Shown: positions 51,571 through 59,740 of the stretch, piece after piece
Layout of the letters: the number at the start of each line of letters is the position of its first letter
How positions within the stretch are numbered: position 1 is the stretch's first letter
Origin: Tamlana sp. I1
GTDB taxonomy: Bacteria > Bacteroidota > Bacteroidia > Flavobacteriales > Flavobacteriaceae
DNA: 64,000 bases
NCBI RefSeq assembly: GCF_015355625.1
Contig: NZ_JACLAF010000008.1
Location: 1-64,000, forward strand
Reading direction: 5' to 3'
Program-made: the position numbers and the translations under genes
Notes under the pieces: generated by a model
What the model was told of the DNA's origin: nothing
What the model saw: the letters and a program-made list of their open reading frames with translations, nothing else
The model's database searches: none

Positions 51571-51978
51571 ATGATTACTGTAGAAACAACTATTAACGCA
51601 GACATCGTTACCGTTTGGGATTGTTGGACCAAACCAGAACACATTACTAAATGGAATTTTGCTTCAGATGATTGGCATTGTCCGAAAGCAGAAAACGACT
51701 TAAAAAACAAAGGTAAATTCTCTTGGCGTATGGAGGCCAAAGACGGAAGCATGGGCTTCGATTATTCGGGCACCTATCTAGATGTTATGAAACATGAATG
51801 CATTAGTTTAAAAATGGACGATGGTCGTCGTGCTGAAATTGAATTTTTTGAAGATGACGAGTACACGACCATAAGTGAAACTTTTGAGGCTGAAGACTCG
51901 CATTCGGAAGAACAACAAAGAGCAGGTTGGCAAGCCATTTTAGAAAATTTTAAAAAATATGTGGAATCGGTAAAATAA
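51571..51978 (+). CDS. SRPBCC / AHSA1-type START-like protein
   Basis: A 135-residue lipid- or hydrophobe-binding fold of the Aha1-domain (SRPBCC) family. VETTINADIVTVWDCWTKPEHITKWNF is the typical opening, and the C-terminal helix RAGWQAILENFKKYVES completes the cavity. Substrate unknown; often described as a polyketide cyclase-like or stress protein. The lipocalin starts 5 bases later, so the two are cotranscribed. Confidence 0.88.
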   Translation: MITVETTINADIVTVWDCWTKPEHITKWNFASDDWHCPKAENDLKNKGKFSWRMEAKDGSMGFDYSGTYLDVMKHECISLKMDDGRRAEIEFFEDDEYTTISETFEAEDSHSEEQQRAGWQAILENFKKYVESVK

Positions 51979-51982
51979 TTAA

Positions 51983-52522
51983 ATGAAAAACAGTAATTTA
52001 AGTTCCTTATTATTGGTTTTAGCGATGTTGTTTAGTTTCTTTTCATGCCGAACCATCCCTGAAAAGGCTGTCGCAGTCAAACCTTTTGATAAAGAGATGT
52101 ATTTGGGGAAATGGTATGAAATTGCCAGATTCGATTTTAAGTTTGAAAAGGATTTGAATAATACAACAGCAACATATTCGCTAAACGACAACGGAACTAT
52201 TAAGGTTAATAATCAAGGTTATGACACCATTAAAAAGGAATGGAAGCAAGCCATAGGTAAAGCAAAATTTGTAGGTGATGATGATGTAGCGATGCTTAAA
52301 GTTTCCTTTTTTGGTCCTTTTTATTCGGGATATAATGTGATAGCTATCGATGATGATTATAAATACGCCCTTATTGCAGGCGGCAGTTTGAAATATTTAT
52401 GGATACTTTCTCGTGATACAGAAATTCCTGAAAGCATAAAAACTAAATATTTAAAAATAGCTGAAGATGTGGGTTATAATACATCAAACCTATTGTGGAT
52501 TTCTCACGATAGGCATGAATAG
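51983..52522 (+). CDS. blc: Bacterial lipocalin (Blc-like lipoprotein)
   Basis: A 179-residue outer-membrane lipocalin. The signal MKNSNLSSLLLVLAMLFSFFSC places the lipidated Cys at 22. The lipocalin signature is YLGKWYEIARFDFKFE, followed by YSLNDNGTIKVNNQGY and a closing YALIAGGSLKYLWILSRD. Blc proteins bind fatty acids or lysophospholipids and act under membrane stress. It is directly downstream of the SRPBCC gene, forming a small lipid-handling pair, an inference from context. Confidence 0.93.
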   Translation: MKNSNLSSLLLVLAMLFSFFSCRTIPEKAVAVKPFDKEMYLGKWYEIARFDFKFEKDLNNTTATYSLNDNGTIKVNNQGYDTIKKEWKQAIGKAKFVGDDDVAMLKVSFFGPFYSGYNVIAIDDDYKYALIAGGSLKYLWILSRDTEIPESIKTKYLKIAEDVGYNTSNLLWISHDRHE

Positions 52523-52540
52523 AAGTTTTATAGTGAATTA

Positions 52541-52909
52541 ATGAAAAGCATAAAAGACATAAGTATAAAAGGCGCCAATTTACATGTTACCTTTTGCCAT
52601 CAAAAACCCGAAAGATCCTTCTTCTGGAAAGGAAAGCAACTTCCTGTATGTGCCAGATGTACAGGTATCAATTTAGGGTATTTGGTCTTGCCGCTTTTTA
52701 TTTTTGAAGTTATTAAAATTCCTCTTTTATGGACCCTTATAATGATTTTACCAACTTACATTGATGGCGTCATTCAAGCCTATTTTAACATTGAAAGTAA
52801 TAATAAAAGAAGGTTTGTAACGGGTTTAATAAGTGGCGTTGGTACCATGTCATTAGTTTCAATAATAGGAATATATATAGGAAATCAAATATTAATACTA
52901 ATCAATTAA
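52541..52909 (+). CDS. DUF2085 small membrane protein
   Basis: A 122-residue membrane protein of the DUF2085 family. The hallmark is CHQKPERSFFWKGKQLPVCARCTGINLG, with Cys and His spacing that suggests metal binding near the membrane. Three hydrophobic segments follow (GYLVLPLFIFEVI, LLWTLIMILPTYIDGVIQ, VGTMSLVSIIGIYIG). It follows the lipocalin by 18 bases. Function unknown. Confidence 0.85.
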   Translation: MKSIKDISIKGANLHVTFCHQKPERSFFWKGKQLPVCARCTGINLGYLVLPLFIFEVIKIPLLWTLIMILPTYIDGVIQAYFNIESNNKRRFVTGLISGVGTMSLVSIIGIYIGNQILILIN

Positions 52910-52920
52910 ATTTTTAAATT

Positions 52921-53121
52921 ATGTCAGAAAATGGAAAAGACCAATTAAGCACAATCCTTAGGATTTTGTCATTTTTAATGCCTATAGTAGGTGCTATTAT
53001 TTATTTTGTGAATAAAAATGATCATCCAGCAAAAGCAAAATCTGCTTGTCATGCAGCGCTATGGGGGTTTGGAGTAGGTATTGTAATTCAAATTATTTAT
53101 ACCGTAACTAGCGGCGCATAA
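52921..53121 (+). CDS. Small membrane protein, 66 residues
   Basis: A short protein with two hydrophobic helices: about 8-28 (STILRILSFLMPIVGAIIYFV) and 41-62 (ACHAALWGFGVGIVIQIIYTV) joined by a Lys/His-rich turn. The overall plan resembles DUF4870-like small membrane proteins, but I cannot assign it firmly. Spaced 11 bases after DUF2085 and likely cotranscribed with the SRPBCC-lipocalin-DUF2085 run. Confidence 0.75.
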   Translation: MSENGKDQLSTILRILSFLMPIVGAIIYFVNKNDHPAKAKSACHAALWGFGVGIVIQIIYTVTSGA

Positions 53122-53146
53122 TGCTATTTCTTAAATTTTGATATCT

Positions 53147-53221
53147 GTCATTGCTTAGTTGGACTGCTTTTTCCAAATTTTAAAGATTTAAAAAAAGGGT
53201 TTTGTGAAATTAAGCAATGAC
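53147..53221. repeat. Inverted repeat with 53-base spacer, function unknown
   Basis: GTCATTGCTTA (53147-53157) and TAAGCAATGAC (53211-53221) are perfect 11-bp inverted arms. The interior has no further clear pairing. It may be a terminator of the preceding run, though it lacks a T-run after the second arm, or a small mobile element remnant. Confidence 0.35.
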
Positions 53222-53342
53222 TTATCTGTTTTATGCACAGTGAAATTGACTTCACTAAATTGATCTAAAATTTTTAATCTTTTGAAGATTTTAAGATGAG
53301 ATTCAGAGCTTTTAGCTCTAGAGTTTTACCTAAGAAATCTTT

Positions 53343-53708
53343 ATGAACTTACTTATGGAAAGCAAAAAGTGTTTAGAATGTGGTGAGAAAATTGTTGGAA
53401 GAATTGATAAAAAATTCTGCAGCGATGGCTGTCGTAATGCGTATAACAATCGTGTTAATAAAGACAGTAAAAACCTAATTAGAAACACCAATAACCGACT
53501 GCGTAAAAATTACAGAATTTTAGAAAGTTTAAATCCAGAGAAAAAAACAAAAACTTCTAGAGCAAAATTAATAGAGGCCGGATTCGATTTTAATTACTTT
53601 ACAAGCATTTATACCACCAAAGCGAAAACAGTTTATTTTTTTGTGTACGATCAAGGTTACTTACCTTTAGAAAATGATTTTTACGCCCTTGTAAAGCGTG
53701 ATAGTTAA
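53343..53708 (+). CDS. DUF2116-like zinc-ribbon protein
   Basis: A 121-residue cytoplasmic protein. The N-terminal CLECGEKIVGRIDKKFCSDGC supplies four cysteines (C-x2-C, C-x3-C) of a zinc ribbon. The rest is basic (NRLRKNYRILESLN) and ends with a small beta-rich part (YFFVYDQGYLPLENDFYALVKR). It could bind nucleic acid. ATG 53343 is used; ATG 53355 four codons later (MESKKC) is equally possible. A terminator follows. Confidence 0.8.
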   Translation: MNLLMESKKCLECGEKIVGRIDKKFCSDGCRNAYNNRVNKDSKNLIRNTNNRLRKNYRILESLNPEKKTKTSRAKLIEAGFDFNYFTSIYTTKAKTVYFFVYDQGYLPLENDFYALVKRDS

Positions 53709-53720
53709 GTTTTGTATCAT

Positions 53721-53765
53721 AAAAAAAAGCTTCTAGATCCGAGAGGATGCTAAAAGCTTTTTATT
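53721..53765. terminator. Terminator between zinc-ribbon and CBS genes
   Basis: AAAAAGCTTCTAG and CTAAAAGCTTTTT pair over most of 13 positions with one mismatch around a loop of about 12 bases. A/T runs on both sides make it usable from either strand, as expected between convergent genes. Confidence 0.55.
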
Positions 53766-53786
53766 AATTGTGTGAATTGAATTCGT

Positions 53787-54251
53787 TTATTTCCAGGTTT
53801 GCCCCTTCATAGTCATGGCGGCTTTTAAAATGTCTTTCTGACTAATTTGTCCTACCAATTTACCTTTTTCTATAATTGGAAATCGTCTGCGTTTTGAATC
53901 TAAAAACTTCTTGGCTGCATCAAAAATATTCATGTTGCCGTCTATAGTTTCAACATCCGAAATCATGTGTTTTTCAATCGTTTGATCCTGTAATGGCATG
54001 TTGTAATAGCGGCTTTCACTAATTTGCTTAATGCAATCGCCTTCAGATATTATACCAACCAGCTCGTTTTTTTTATTTACTACTGGTCCACCAGAAATCC
54101 TATTCTTAATTAATGAGTGCATAACACTCTCGATAGTTTGATCTGGTTGAAATGTAATTAAATTTCTGCTCATGTAGTCGCTAACCGTTAATGATGGTGC
54201 GGTTGTTGTATTCGACTGCTTTCGTGCACCTATAAAACTTTTTATCCCCAT
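53787..54251 (-). CDS. CBS-domain protein
   Basis: A 154-residue protein with two CBS repeats (about 25-80 and 90-150). VSDYMSRNLITFQPDQTIESV begins the first and KHMISDVETIDGNMNIFDAAKKFL the second; GIISEGDC and GQISQKDIL close them. CBS pairs bind adenine nucleotides as energy sensors. ATG 54251 (MGIKSFIGARKQS) is chosen because the frame above it is not conserved-looking. No partner domain is attached, so the target is unknown. Confidence 0.88.
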   Translation of the reverse strand: MGIKSFIGARKQSNTTTAPSLTVSDYMSRNLITFQPDQTIESVMHSLIKNRISGGPVVNKKNELVGIISEGDCIKQISESRYYNMPLQDQTIEKHMISDVETIDGNMNIFDAAKKFLDSKRRRFPIIEKGKLVGQISQKDILKAAMTMKGQTWK

Positions 54252-54396
54252 AGTAGTTTGATTTTTAAGTAATCTTAAATATAAGGGATTTTTTTTACAA
54301 ATCCTAATAGGAGCGCATATAAGGTGTTGCAAATGTTGCTTTTAGCAGATTTTTAAGTTTTTTTGAACCTTCTTAGAGTCTTTATAAACTAAAAAC

Positions 54397-54924
54397 TTAA
54401 GGCTTTTCAATATTAATAGAATCAAATTCTACCTTTTTGTTCATCTGCAAATTCAAATTAGAAAATGCGACAAGCAGTTCTTTAATGGTTGCTAGTAGTT
54501 CCTCTTTGCTTGTGGTGGCTAAATTTGCTAAGCTTTCCAGTTTATAAAGCTTGGTTTCTACAACGAGAATTCGTGCCGAAATGGAAGGTGATTTTACAGC
54601 CGAAGGAATTTTACTTTTTAATTCTTTAAATGCTGTTTTAATCGCTTTTTCATTATCGTTAAAATAGCTTAAGTCACCTTTTTTTGTTGAATTAATAACG
54701 GTTTGAAGCTGGTGGTACTCAGTCCAATCTTTAATTTGATTGGCTACTTTGTCGTCGATAGCATATTCTATGTAATCCAATTTTTCAATGTCTTGCTGGG
54801 ATACAGCATGGCTGTTGTTTACTTCAATTTTTTCGGTAGTTTGCTCTTCTTTTTCATTTTTACAAGAAGAAAACACTATAATTAAACCAAGAAGCATTAA
54901 GATTTTAATTCGCATGACTTTCAT
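54397..54924 (-). CDS. Lipoprotein, 175 residues, unknown
   Basis: Not recognised. The N-terminus MKVMRIKILMLLGLIIVFSSC carries a lipobox with Cys21. After a Glu/Lys-rich linker the rest (about 40-165) is predicted to be mainly alpha-helical, with Leu heptads around ARILVVETKLYKLESLANLA and ELLATIKELLVAFSNLN. This suggests a helical bundle facing the periplasm. It lies divergent from the threonine dehydrogenase. Confidence 0.75.
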   Translation of the reverse strand: MKVMRIKILMLLGLIIVFSSCKNEKEEQTTEKIEVNNSHAVSQQDIEKLDYIEYAIDDKVANQIKDWTEYHQLQTVINSTKKGDLSYFNDNEKAIKTAFKELKSKIPSAVKSPSISARILVVETKLYKLESLANLATTSKEELLATIKELLVAFSNLNLQMNKKVEFDSINIEKP

Positions 54925-55038
54925 TTTGAGACCATAGGGTGCAAAGATATAGGAATAGTTGATTTTACAATAGTCTATACAGAAATCAAATTGAGAATAT
55001 TTCGTGAATAAAATAGATTATTTTCAACAGAATCTTAT

Positions 55039-55046
55039 TATTTTTG
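55039..55046 (+). promoter_or_regulatory. -7 promoter box of the threonine dehydrogenase gene
   Basis: TATTTTTG matches TAnnTTTG and ends 26 bases before the ATG at 55073. The -33 region is not distinct. Confidence 0.45.
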
Positions 55047-55072
55047 AAAATTCTTCATAAACATGGTGCTTA

Positions 55073-56023
55073 ATGAACTCGAAAATATTAATTATTGGTG
55101 CTTGCGGACAAATTGGTTCCGAATTAACTTTTAGATTGAGAAGCCAATATGGCGATGAAAATGTTGTGGCTAGCGACATTAGTTACAGCAATTTAGATAT
55201 TGTTAATTCTGGTCTTTTTGAAATTGTAGATGCCAAAGATTACGCTAGTGTAAAAACCTGTGTTGAAAAGTTTAAAATAGACACCGTTTATTTAATGGCT
55301 GCTATGTTAAGCGCTACAGGAGAGAAATACCCGATGGAAGCCTGGGACTTAAATATGACCTCATTATTTAATGTTTTAAATCTGGCTAAAGCTAACTTTA
55401 TTAAAAAAGTATTTTGGCCGTCTAGTATTGCGGTTTTTGGACCAACAACTCCAACAGATTATACCCCACAATACACCATAATGGAGCCTACAACGGTTTA
55501 CGGTATGACCAAACAAGTGGGCGAGCGTTGGTGCGAATATTATTTTAATAAATTTAATGTGGATGTAAGAAGCATTCGTTACCCAGGCATTATTAGTTGG
55601 AAAACTTTGCCGGGAGGCGGAACTACCGATTATGCTGTTGAAATTTATCATGAAGCCTTAAAAAACAAAAAATACAGCTGTTTTTTAAAAGAAGATACCA
55701 AACTGCCTATGATGTTTATGGACGATGCTATTGAAGCTACCGTTGGTATTATGATGGCCGACCCTGAATCGATAAAAATTAGATCTTCTTATAATTTAGC
55801 AGCTATTAGTTTTACGCCTAAAGAAATTGCGGCCTCAATAAAAAAGCACCTCCCAGAGTTTGAAATTACCTATCAGCCTGACTACAGACAGGACATTGCA
55901 AACAGTTGGCCAAAAAGTATAAACGATTCTTATGCCCGCCAAGACTGGAAATGGAAGCATAAATTTTCCTTAGATGCCATAACCGAGCAGATGTTATTTC
56001 AGTTAGATAAAAAATATAATTAA
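55073..56023 (+). CDS. L-threonine 3-dehydrogenase, SDR type
   Basis: NAD-dependent oxidation of L-threonine to 2-amino-3-ketobutyrate. The 316 residues have an extended SDR fold: Rossmann loop GACGQIG (9-15), SSIAVFG around 117-123 with the catalytic Ser, and Tyr143/Lys147 in VYGMTKQVGERW. RSIRYPGIISWKT and GGGTTDYAVEIYH match the SDR-type threonine dehydrogenases known from Flavobacterium and animals rather than the zinc-type Tdh of E. coli. General NAD-dependent epimerase is the fallback label. Confidence 0.88.
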   Translation: MNSKILIIGACGQIGSELTFRLRSQYGDENVVASDISYSNLDIVNSGLFEIVDAKDYASVKTCVEKFKIDTVYLMAAMLSATGEKYPMEAWDLNMTSLFNVLNLAKANFIKKVFWPSSIAVFGPTTPTDYTPQYTIMEPTTVYGMTKQVGERWCEYYFNKFNVDVRSIRYPGIISWKTLPGGGTTDYAVEIYHEALKNKKYSCFLKEDTKLPMMFMDDAIEATVGIMMADPESIKIRSSYNLAAISFTPKEIAASIKKHLPEFEITYQPDYRQDIANSWPKSINDSYARQDWKWKHKFSLDAITEQMLFQLDKKYN

Positions 56024-56056
56024 TTGTATCTTTGAGGTTCCCAAAATGTAATTATT

Positions 56057-56647
56057 ATGCTGCAAAATTTCTGGTTTCACGTAGAATACGGTATCAATCA
56101 CGTACTTGATATTAACGCTTATGACCATGTTTTATTTCTAATTGTTCTAGCGGTTCCGTATCTTTTTAGAGACTGGAAAAGAGTGCTTTTACTAGTAACT
56201 ATGTTTACTTTAGGACATACGTTGTCTTTAATTTTAGCCTCGTATGGCGTAGTAAGTGTAAATGCTTCTATCGTTGAATTTCTAATTCCAATTACCATTT
56301 TAATTGTGGCACTTTTTAATGTGTTTACCGCTGGAAAAGGTGCGCAAAAGGAGAAAGTGGGCGTGTTGTTTTTATCTACTTTATTTTTTGGTTTAATTCA
56401 CGGATTGGGTTTTGCAAGAGAGTTTAGAATGTTATTGGGCGACTCAGATAGTAAATTAGTGCTATTGTTAGAGTTTGCTTTGGGCATTGAAATTGCGCAA
56501 ATTATTATCGTTTTTCTTGTTTTATTTTTAGGTTACATTGTGCAAACCATTTTTAGATTTTCTAAACGCGACTGGGTTATGGTGATATCGGCAGTGGTAG
56601 TTGGTTTAGTTATTCCTATGATTTTAAATAGCGACTTTTTAGCATAG
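56057..56647 (+). CDS. HupE/UreJ-family membrane protein
   Basis: A 196-residue inner-membrane protein with about six helices. The Gly/His-rich segments DHVLFLIVLAV, FTLGHTLSLILASYG and FFGLIHGLGFAREF are hallmarks of HupE/UreJ proteins, whose His residues coordinate or channel nickel or similar metals. There is no hydrogenase or urease gene in the window, so the role here is unknown. It is 33 bases after the threonine dehydrogenase. Confidence 0.87.
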   Translation: MLQNFWFHVEYGINHVLDINAYDHVLFLIVLAVPYLFRDWKRVLLLVTMFTLGHTLSLILASYGVVSVNASIVEFLIPITILIVALFNVFTAGKGAQKEKVGVLFLSTLFFGLIHGLGFAREFRMLLGDSDSKLVLLLEFALGIEIAQIIIVFLVLFLGYIVQTIFRFSKRDWVMVISAVVVGLVIPMILNSDFLA

Positions 56648-56700
56648 AACTTATCCTAAATTATTCATAAAATTTAACGGTATGCCGTTGTAATTAAAAT

Positions 56701-56870
56701 ACGAAGCGTGTATCTTCGTTATATCGAACGTGTTATGCTTAAGTGTCGTGATTTGCGTTAAGGATTGCAGTGAAAATCCTTTTGCCTTTTTGCAAAAGAT
56801 TGTAACGGAAAGCCTGACCCGAATAACCGATGGTTTCTTTTTACCTATGCACTTTAAATGAGGGTAACGC
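56701..56870 (+). ncRNA. Candidate structured RNA between HupE and dCMP deaminase genes
   Basis: Several non-overlapping stems are visible: ACGAAG/CTTCGT (56701-56706, 56714-56719), AGGATT/AATCCT (56761-56766, 56775-56780) and TTTGC/GCAAA (56781-56785, 56792-56796). These last two are stacked inside an outer pairing of CGTTA (56756-56760) with TAACG (56803-56807), or alternatively GCGTTA (56755-56760) with TAACGC (56865-56870). The stretch is richer in conserved-looking GC blocks (AACGGAAAGCCTGACCC) than other gaps and has no open frame. I have a recollection of similar intergenic elements in other Bacteroidota but cannot name the family. Confidence 0.4.
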
Positions 56871-56890
56871 CATAATTATAAAAAATATTA

Positions 56891-57322
56891 ATGCCAGAAC
56901 ATAAACAACTTAAGTACGATAAGGCTTATTTACGAATTGCGAAAGAGTGGGGAAAATTGTCTTATTGCAAGCGCCGCCAAGTAGGAGCAATAATTGTGAA
57001 AGATAGAATGATTATTTCCGACGGATATAATGGAACACCTTCTGGTTTTGAAAATTTTTGTGAAGATGATGAAGGCTACACTAAGTGGTATGTGTTACAC
57101 GCTGAAGCCAATGCTATTTTAAAAGTTGCCGCATCTACGCAATCATGTAAAGGCGCGACCTTATACATTACCATGTCGCCTTGTAAGGAATGTAGCAAAT
57201 TAATTCACCAAGCTGGTATTGTAAAAGTGGTTTATCATGAAGCTTACAAGGATGATTCTGGATTGAAATTCCTGGAAAAAGCAGGCATAAAACTTAAACG
57301 TATAGAAGATTTAAAAGCTTAA
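56891..57322 (+). CDS. Deoxycytidylate (dCMP) deaminase
   Basis: Converts dCMP to dUMP for dTTP synthesis. At 143 residues it shows the zinc site HAEANAIL (about 72-79) and SPCKECSKLI (about 96-105), with YNGTPSGFENFCE binding the nucleotide as in ComE/dCMP deaminases. It precedes the S41 protease with a 1-base stop-start overlap, so the two are translated together. The candidate RNA lies upstream. Confidence 0.93.
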   Translation: MPEHKQLKYDKAYLRIAKEWGKLSYCKRRQVGAIIVKDRMIISDGYNGTPSGFENFCEDDEGYTKWYVLHAEANAILKVAASTQSCKGATLYITMSPCKECSKLIHQAGIVKVVYHEAYKDDSGLKFLEKAGIKLKRIEDLKA

Positions 57323-58953
57323 TGATGTCTTTTCAAAAAAAATATTTACCGTTGTTTATTGGTGTTGCCATTGCAGCTGGTATTTATATTGGAGGAAAGT
57401 TAAGCTTTAGGGATTCGCCAGACCGCCTATTCACTACAAATAGCAAAAAAGATAAGCTTAATAGACTTATCGATTATATTGAATACGATTATGTAGATGA
57501 TGTTAATACCGATAGTATTGTTGATGTTACGGTAAATGGTATTTTAGAAAATCTCGATCCGCATTCAGTTTACATTCCTAAAGAAGATATGGAGCGGGTT
57601 GCTGAAGAAATGAAAGGCGATTTTGTGGGGATTGGTGTTAGTTTTTATACTTATAAAGATTCTATTGCGGTTATTCGTGCTATTGAAGGTGGGCCAAGTG
57701 CTAAAGCTGGTATTCAGGGGGGCGACCGTATTATTTTTGCCGATGGCGATACGCTTTATGGTAAAAATGTAGAGGATCACGATTTGGTAAAAAAGTTAAA
57801 AGGGCCCATAAATTCTAAAGTTAATCTTACTGTTTTTAGACGCGGCGAACCCGAATTGTTGAAGTTTACAGTTAAGCGCGGAAAAATTCCTATTAGTAGT
57901 GTGGATGCTGCTTATATGCTTACCGATAAATTGGGCTACATTAAAGTGAACCGTTTTGCAGAGTCTACTTATAAAGAATTTAGAGCTGGAATTAAAGCTT
58001 TGGAAGCCTTGGGAGCCACCGAAATCGCTTTGGATTTAAGAGGGAATCCTGGTGGGTTTTTAGGTATTGCAGAGCAAATTGCCGATGAATTTTTGTCTGA
58101 TGATAAATTAATTTTATTCACAAAAAATAAACGTGGCGATATTGAAAAAAGCTACGCGACGAGTAAAGGTGATTTTGAAAACGGAAAAGTGTTTGTGCTT
58201 ATTGATGAAAATTCGGCTTCGGCAAGCGAAATTGTTGCTGGTGCCTTACAAGATAACGATATAGGTACAATTGTTGGGCGCCGATCTTATGGAAAAGGTT
58301 TGGTGCAACGCGAAATGGATTTGGGCGATGGATCTGCGGTACGGTTAACCGTTTCAAGATATTATACGCCTACAGGGCGTTCTATTCAGCGTCCGTACGG
58401 GCATGGAAATAAAGATTATTACGATGAATATTTTGATAGAATTAACAGTGGTGAGCTTTTAGATCCTGAGAAAATTCATGTTGATGATTCGTTGAAATTT
58501 ACAACCCCGGGTGGTAAAATCGTTTATGGCGGTGGTGGTATTATTCCAGATGTTTTTGTACCTATAGATACGAGTATGCAAAATGAAACCTTGTCGTTTT
58601 TATTGCGTCGTGGTTATTTTGGGAATTTTGTATTTGAAGAACTTGAAAAAGACCGTCATGTTTATGATGGTATTTCCAGACGCGATTTTATAGACTCTTT
58701 TGAAGTTGGCGACGATCTAGTGTATGCTTTTCAGGATTATTTAAATTTGCGTTCCGACTCTAAAATTACTTTTGTGGCGTATCACGATGAGGTAAAGCAA
58801 TACATAAAGGCTACGCTTGCCGATCAGCTTTATGGTAGTGGTGCTTTTGAAGAAATTTACAACCAACGCGACCTTATGATTGAAGAAGTTGTGAAATTAA
58901 GCAAAGGGGTTCAAGATGATACTGGTGAAGTTTTAGAGCTTGAAGCGGAGTAG
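57322..58953 (+). CDS. S41-family C-terminal processing peptidase (CtpA-like)
   Basis: A 543-residue serine protease anchored by one N-terminal helix (LPLFIGVAIAAGIYIGG) and facing the periplasm. A PDZ domain covers about residues 95-180 (GIGVSF, GGPSAKAGIQGGDRI). The catalytic domain carries Ser300 in ENSASASE and Lys325 in RSYGKGLVQ, 25 residues apart as in Prc. A C-terminal region of about 150 residues follows. It trims or degrades envelope proteins. Coupled to the dCMP deaminase gene. Confidence 0.93.
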   Translation: MMSFQKKYLPLFIGVAIAAGIYIGGKLSFRDSPDRLFTTNSKKDKLNRLIDYIEYDYVDDVNTDSIVDVTVNGILENLDPHSVYIPKEDMERVAEEMKGDFVGIGVSFYTYKDSIAVIRAIEGGPSAKAGIQGGDRIIFADGDTLYGKNVEDHDLVKKLKGPINSKVNLTVFRRGEPELLKFTVKRGKIPISSVDAAYMLTDKLGYIKVNRFAESTYKEFRAGIKALEALGATEIALDLRGNPGGFLGIAEQIADEFLSDDKLILFTKNKRGDIEKSYATSKGDFENGKVFVLIDENSASASEIVAGALQDNDIGTIVGRRSYGKGLVQREMDLGDGSAVRLTVSRYYTPTGRSIQRPYGHGNKDYYDEYFDRINSGELLDPEKIHVDDSLKFTTPGGKIVYGGGGIIPDVFVPIDTSMQNETLSFLLRRGYFGNFVFEELEKDRHVYDGISRRDFIDSFEVGDDLVYAFQDYLNLRSDSKITFVAYHDEVKQYIKATLADQLYGSGAFEEIYNQRDLMIEEVVKLSKGVQDDTGEVLELEAE

Positions 58954-59058
58954 GGGTGTATAGATTCTTTTGGTTTTGTTGCTTTAGGTAAACCTCATTT
59001 AATGGCTGAAAACAATCTTTAGGAGTAATAATGCATCACGTTAAAACGATATGTCAGC

Positions 59059-59568
59059 ATGAAAATAAAATACTTTACCTTACTTTTTTTACTTATAATT
59101 TTCAGTTGTCATGACGAAAAAGAAGTGAGTTCTTTACACCCTGAAAACTGGTCGGCACGACGTGCGAACTTAACTTCTATGGACTCCTTAGAGTTTGGTA
59201 AATCCTATCTGTCGGTGTACTCACAAATTTATAGTCTTTCCGAGCATAAAACACACAATTTAACGGTAATGGTAAGTTTAAGAAACACGAGCGAATCGGA
59301 TACAATTTACCTCTTAAAAGCTAAATATTACGACACACACGGTAAACCTGTAAGAGACTATTTTGGTGTGCCTATTTATTTAGCGCCCATGGAAACTACG
59401 GAAATTATTATCGATGAGATTGATGTCTCTGGAGGAACAGGGTCTAATTTTGTTTTCGATTGGAAAATTCCTGAAAATTGTCCAGAACCTTTATTTGAAG
59501 CTGTTATGAGCTCGACAATGGGGCAGCAAGGACTTTCATTTACAACTCAAGCACTACGTATAAAATAG
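59059..59568 (+). CDS. DUF3124 lipoprotein
   Basis: A 169-residue lipoprotein of the DUF3124 family. MKIKYFTLLFLLIIFSC gives lipidated Cys17. The conserved body includes LSVYSQIYSLSEHKTHNLTVMVSLRN and a strongly conserved PMETTEIIIDE and GGTGSNFVFDW. Mature protein is beta-rich and lies in the envelope; role unknown. Immediately after its stop, in the same frame, lies a fragment of a marC-like gene. Confidence 0.87.
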   Translation: MKIKYFTLLFLLIIFSCHDEKEVSSLHPENWSARRANLTSMDSLEFGKSYLSVYSQIYSLSEHKTHNLTVMVSLRNTSESDTIYLLKAKYYDTHGKPVRDYFGVPIYLAPMETTEIIIDEIDVSGGTGSNFVFDWKIPENCPEPLFEAVMSSTMGQQGLSFTTQALRIK

Positions 59569-59721
59569 TTGGCGGTGGTTTTAATGACCGATAATCTTCT
59601 TCAGAAAAAGATAGGAGATTATGGTATTACAGTAATTAGTAAAGTGATGGGGTTAATTTTGGCTTCTTATGCCGTTCAAAGTATTTTAAGTGGTATAAGC
59701 AGTTACTTTGGAAATATGTGA
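59569..59721 (+). pseudogene. 3-prime fragment of a MarC-family gene
   Basis: Right after the DUF3124 stop codon the same frame continues as LAVVLMTDNLLQKKIGDYG, then VISKVMGLILASYAVQ and ILSGISSYFGNM, then stops. This is the C-terminal end of a MarC-family membrane protein; compare RLIGQNGINIIRKVFGVVLLA in the intact MarC at 60572-61165. About 150 upstream residues are missing. The fragment starts without a proper ATG (one occurs at 59584, giving 45 residues). It is a leftover of a deletion that joined the ends of two genes, and is probably not functional. Confidence 0.65.
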
Positions 59722-59740
59722 TTTTCAGCTAAAGCCTAAA

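Noticed and set aside
59059-59721. DUF3124-MarC fusion protein by read-through
   Set aside because: A TAG stop separates the two parts and the MarC portion lacks its first four helices; a gene-remnant explanation is simpler.
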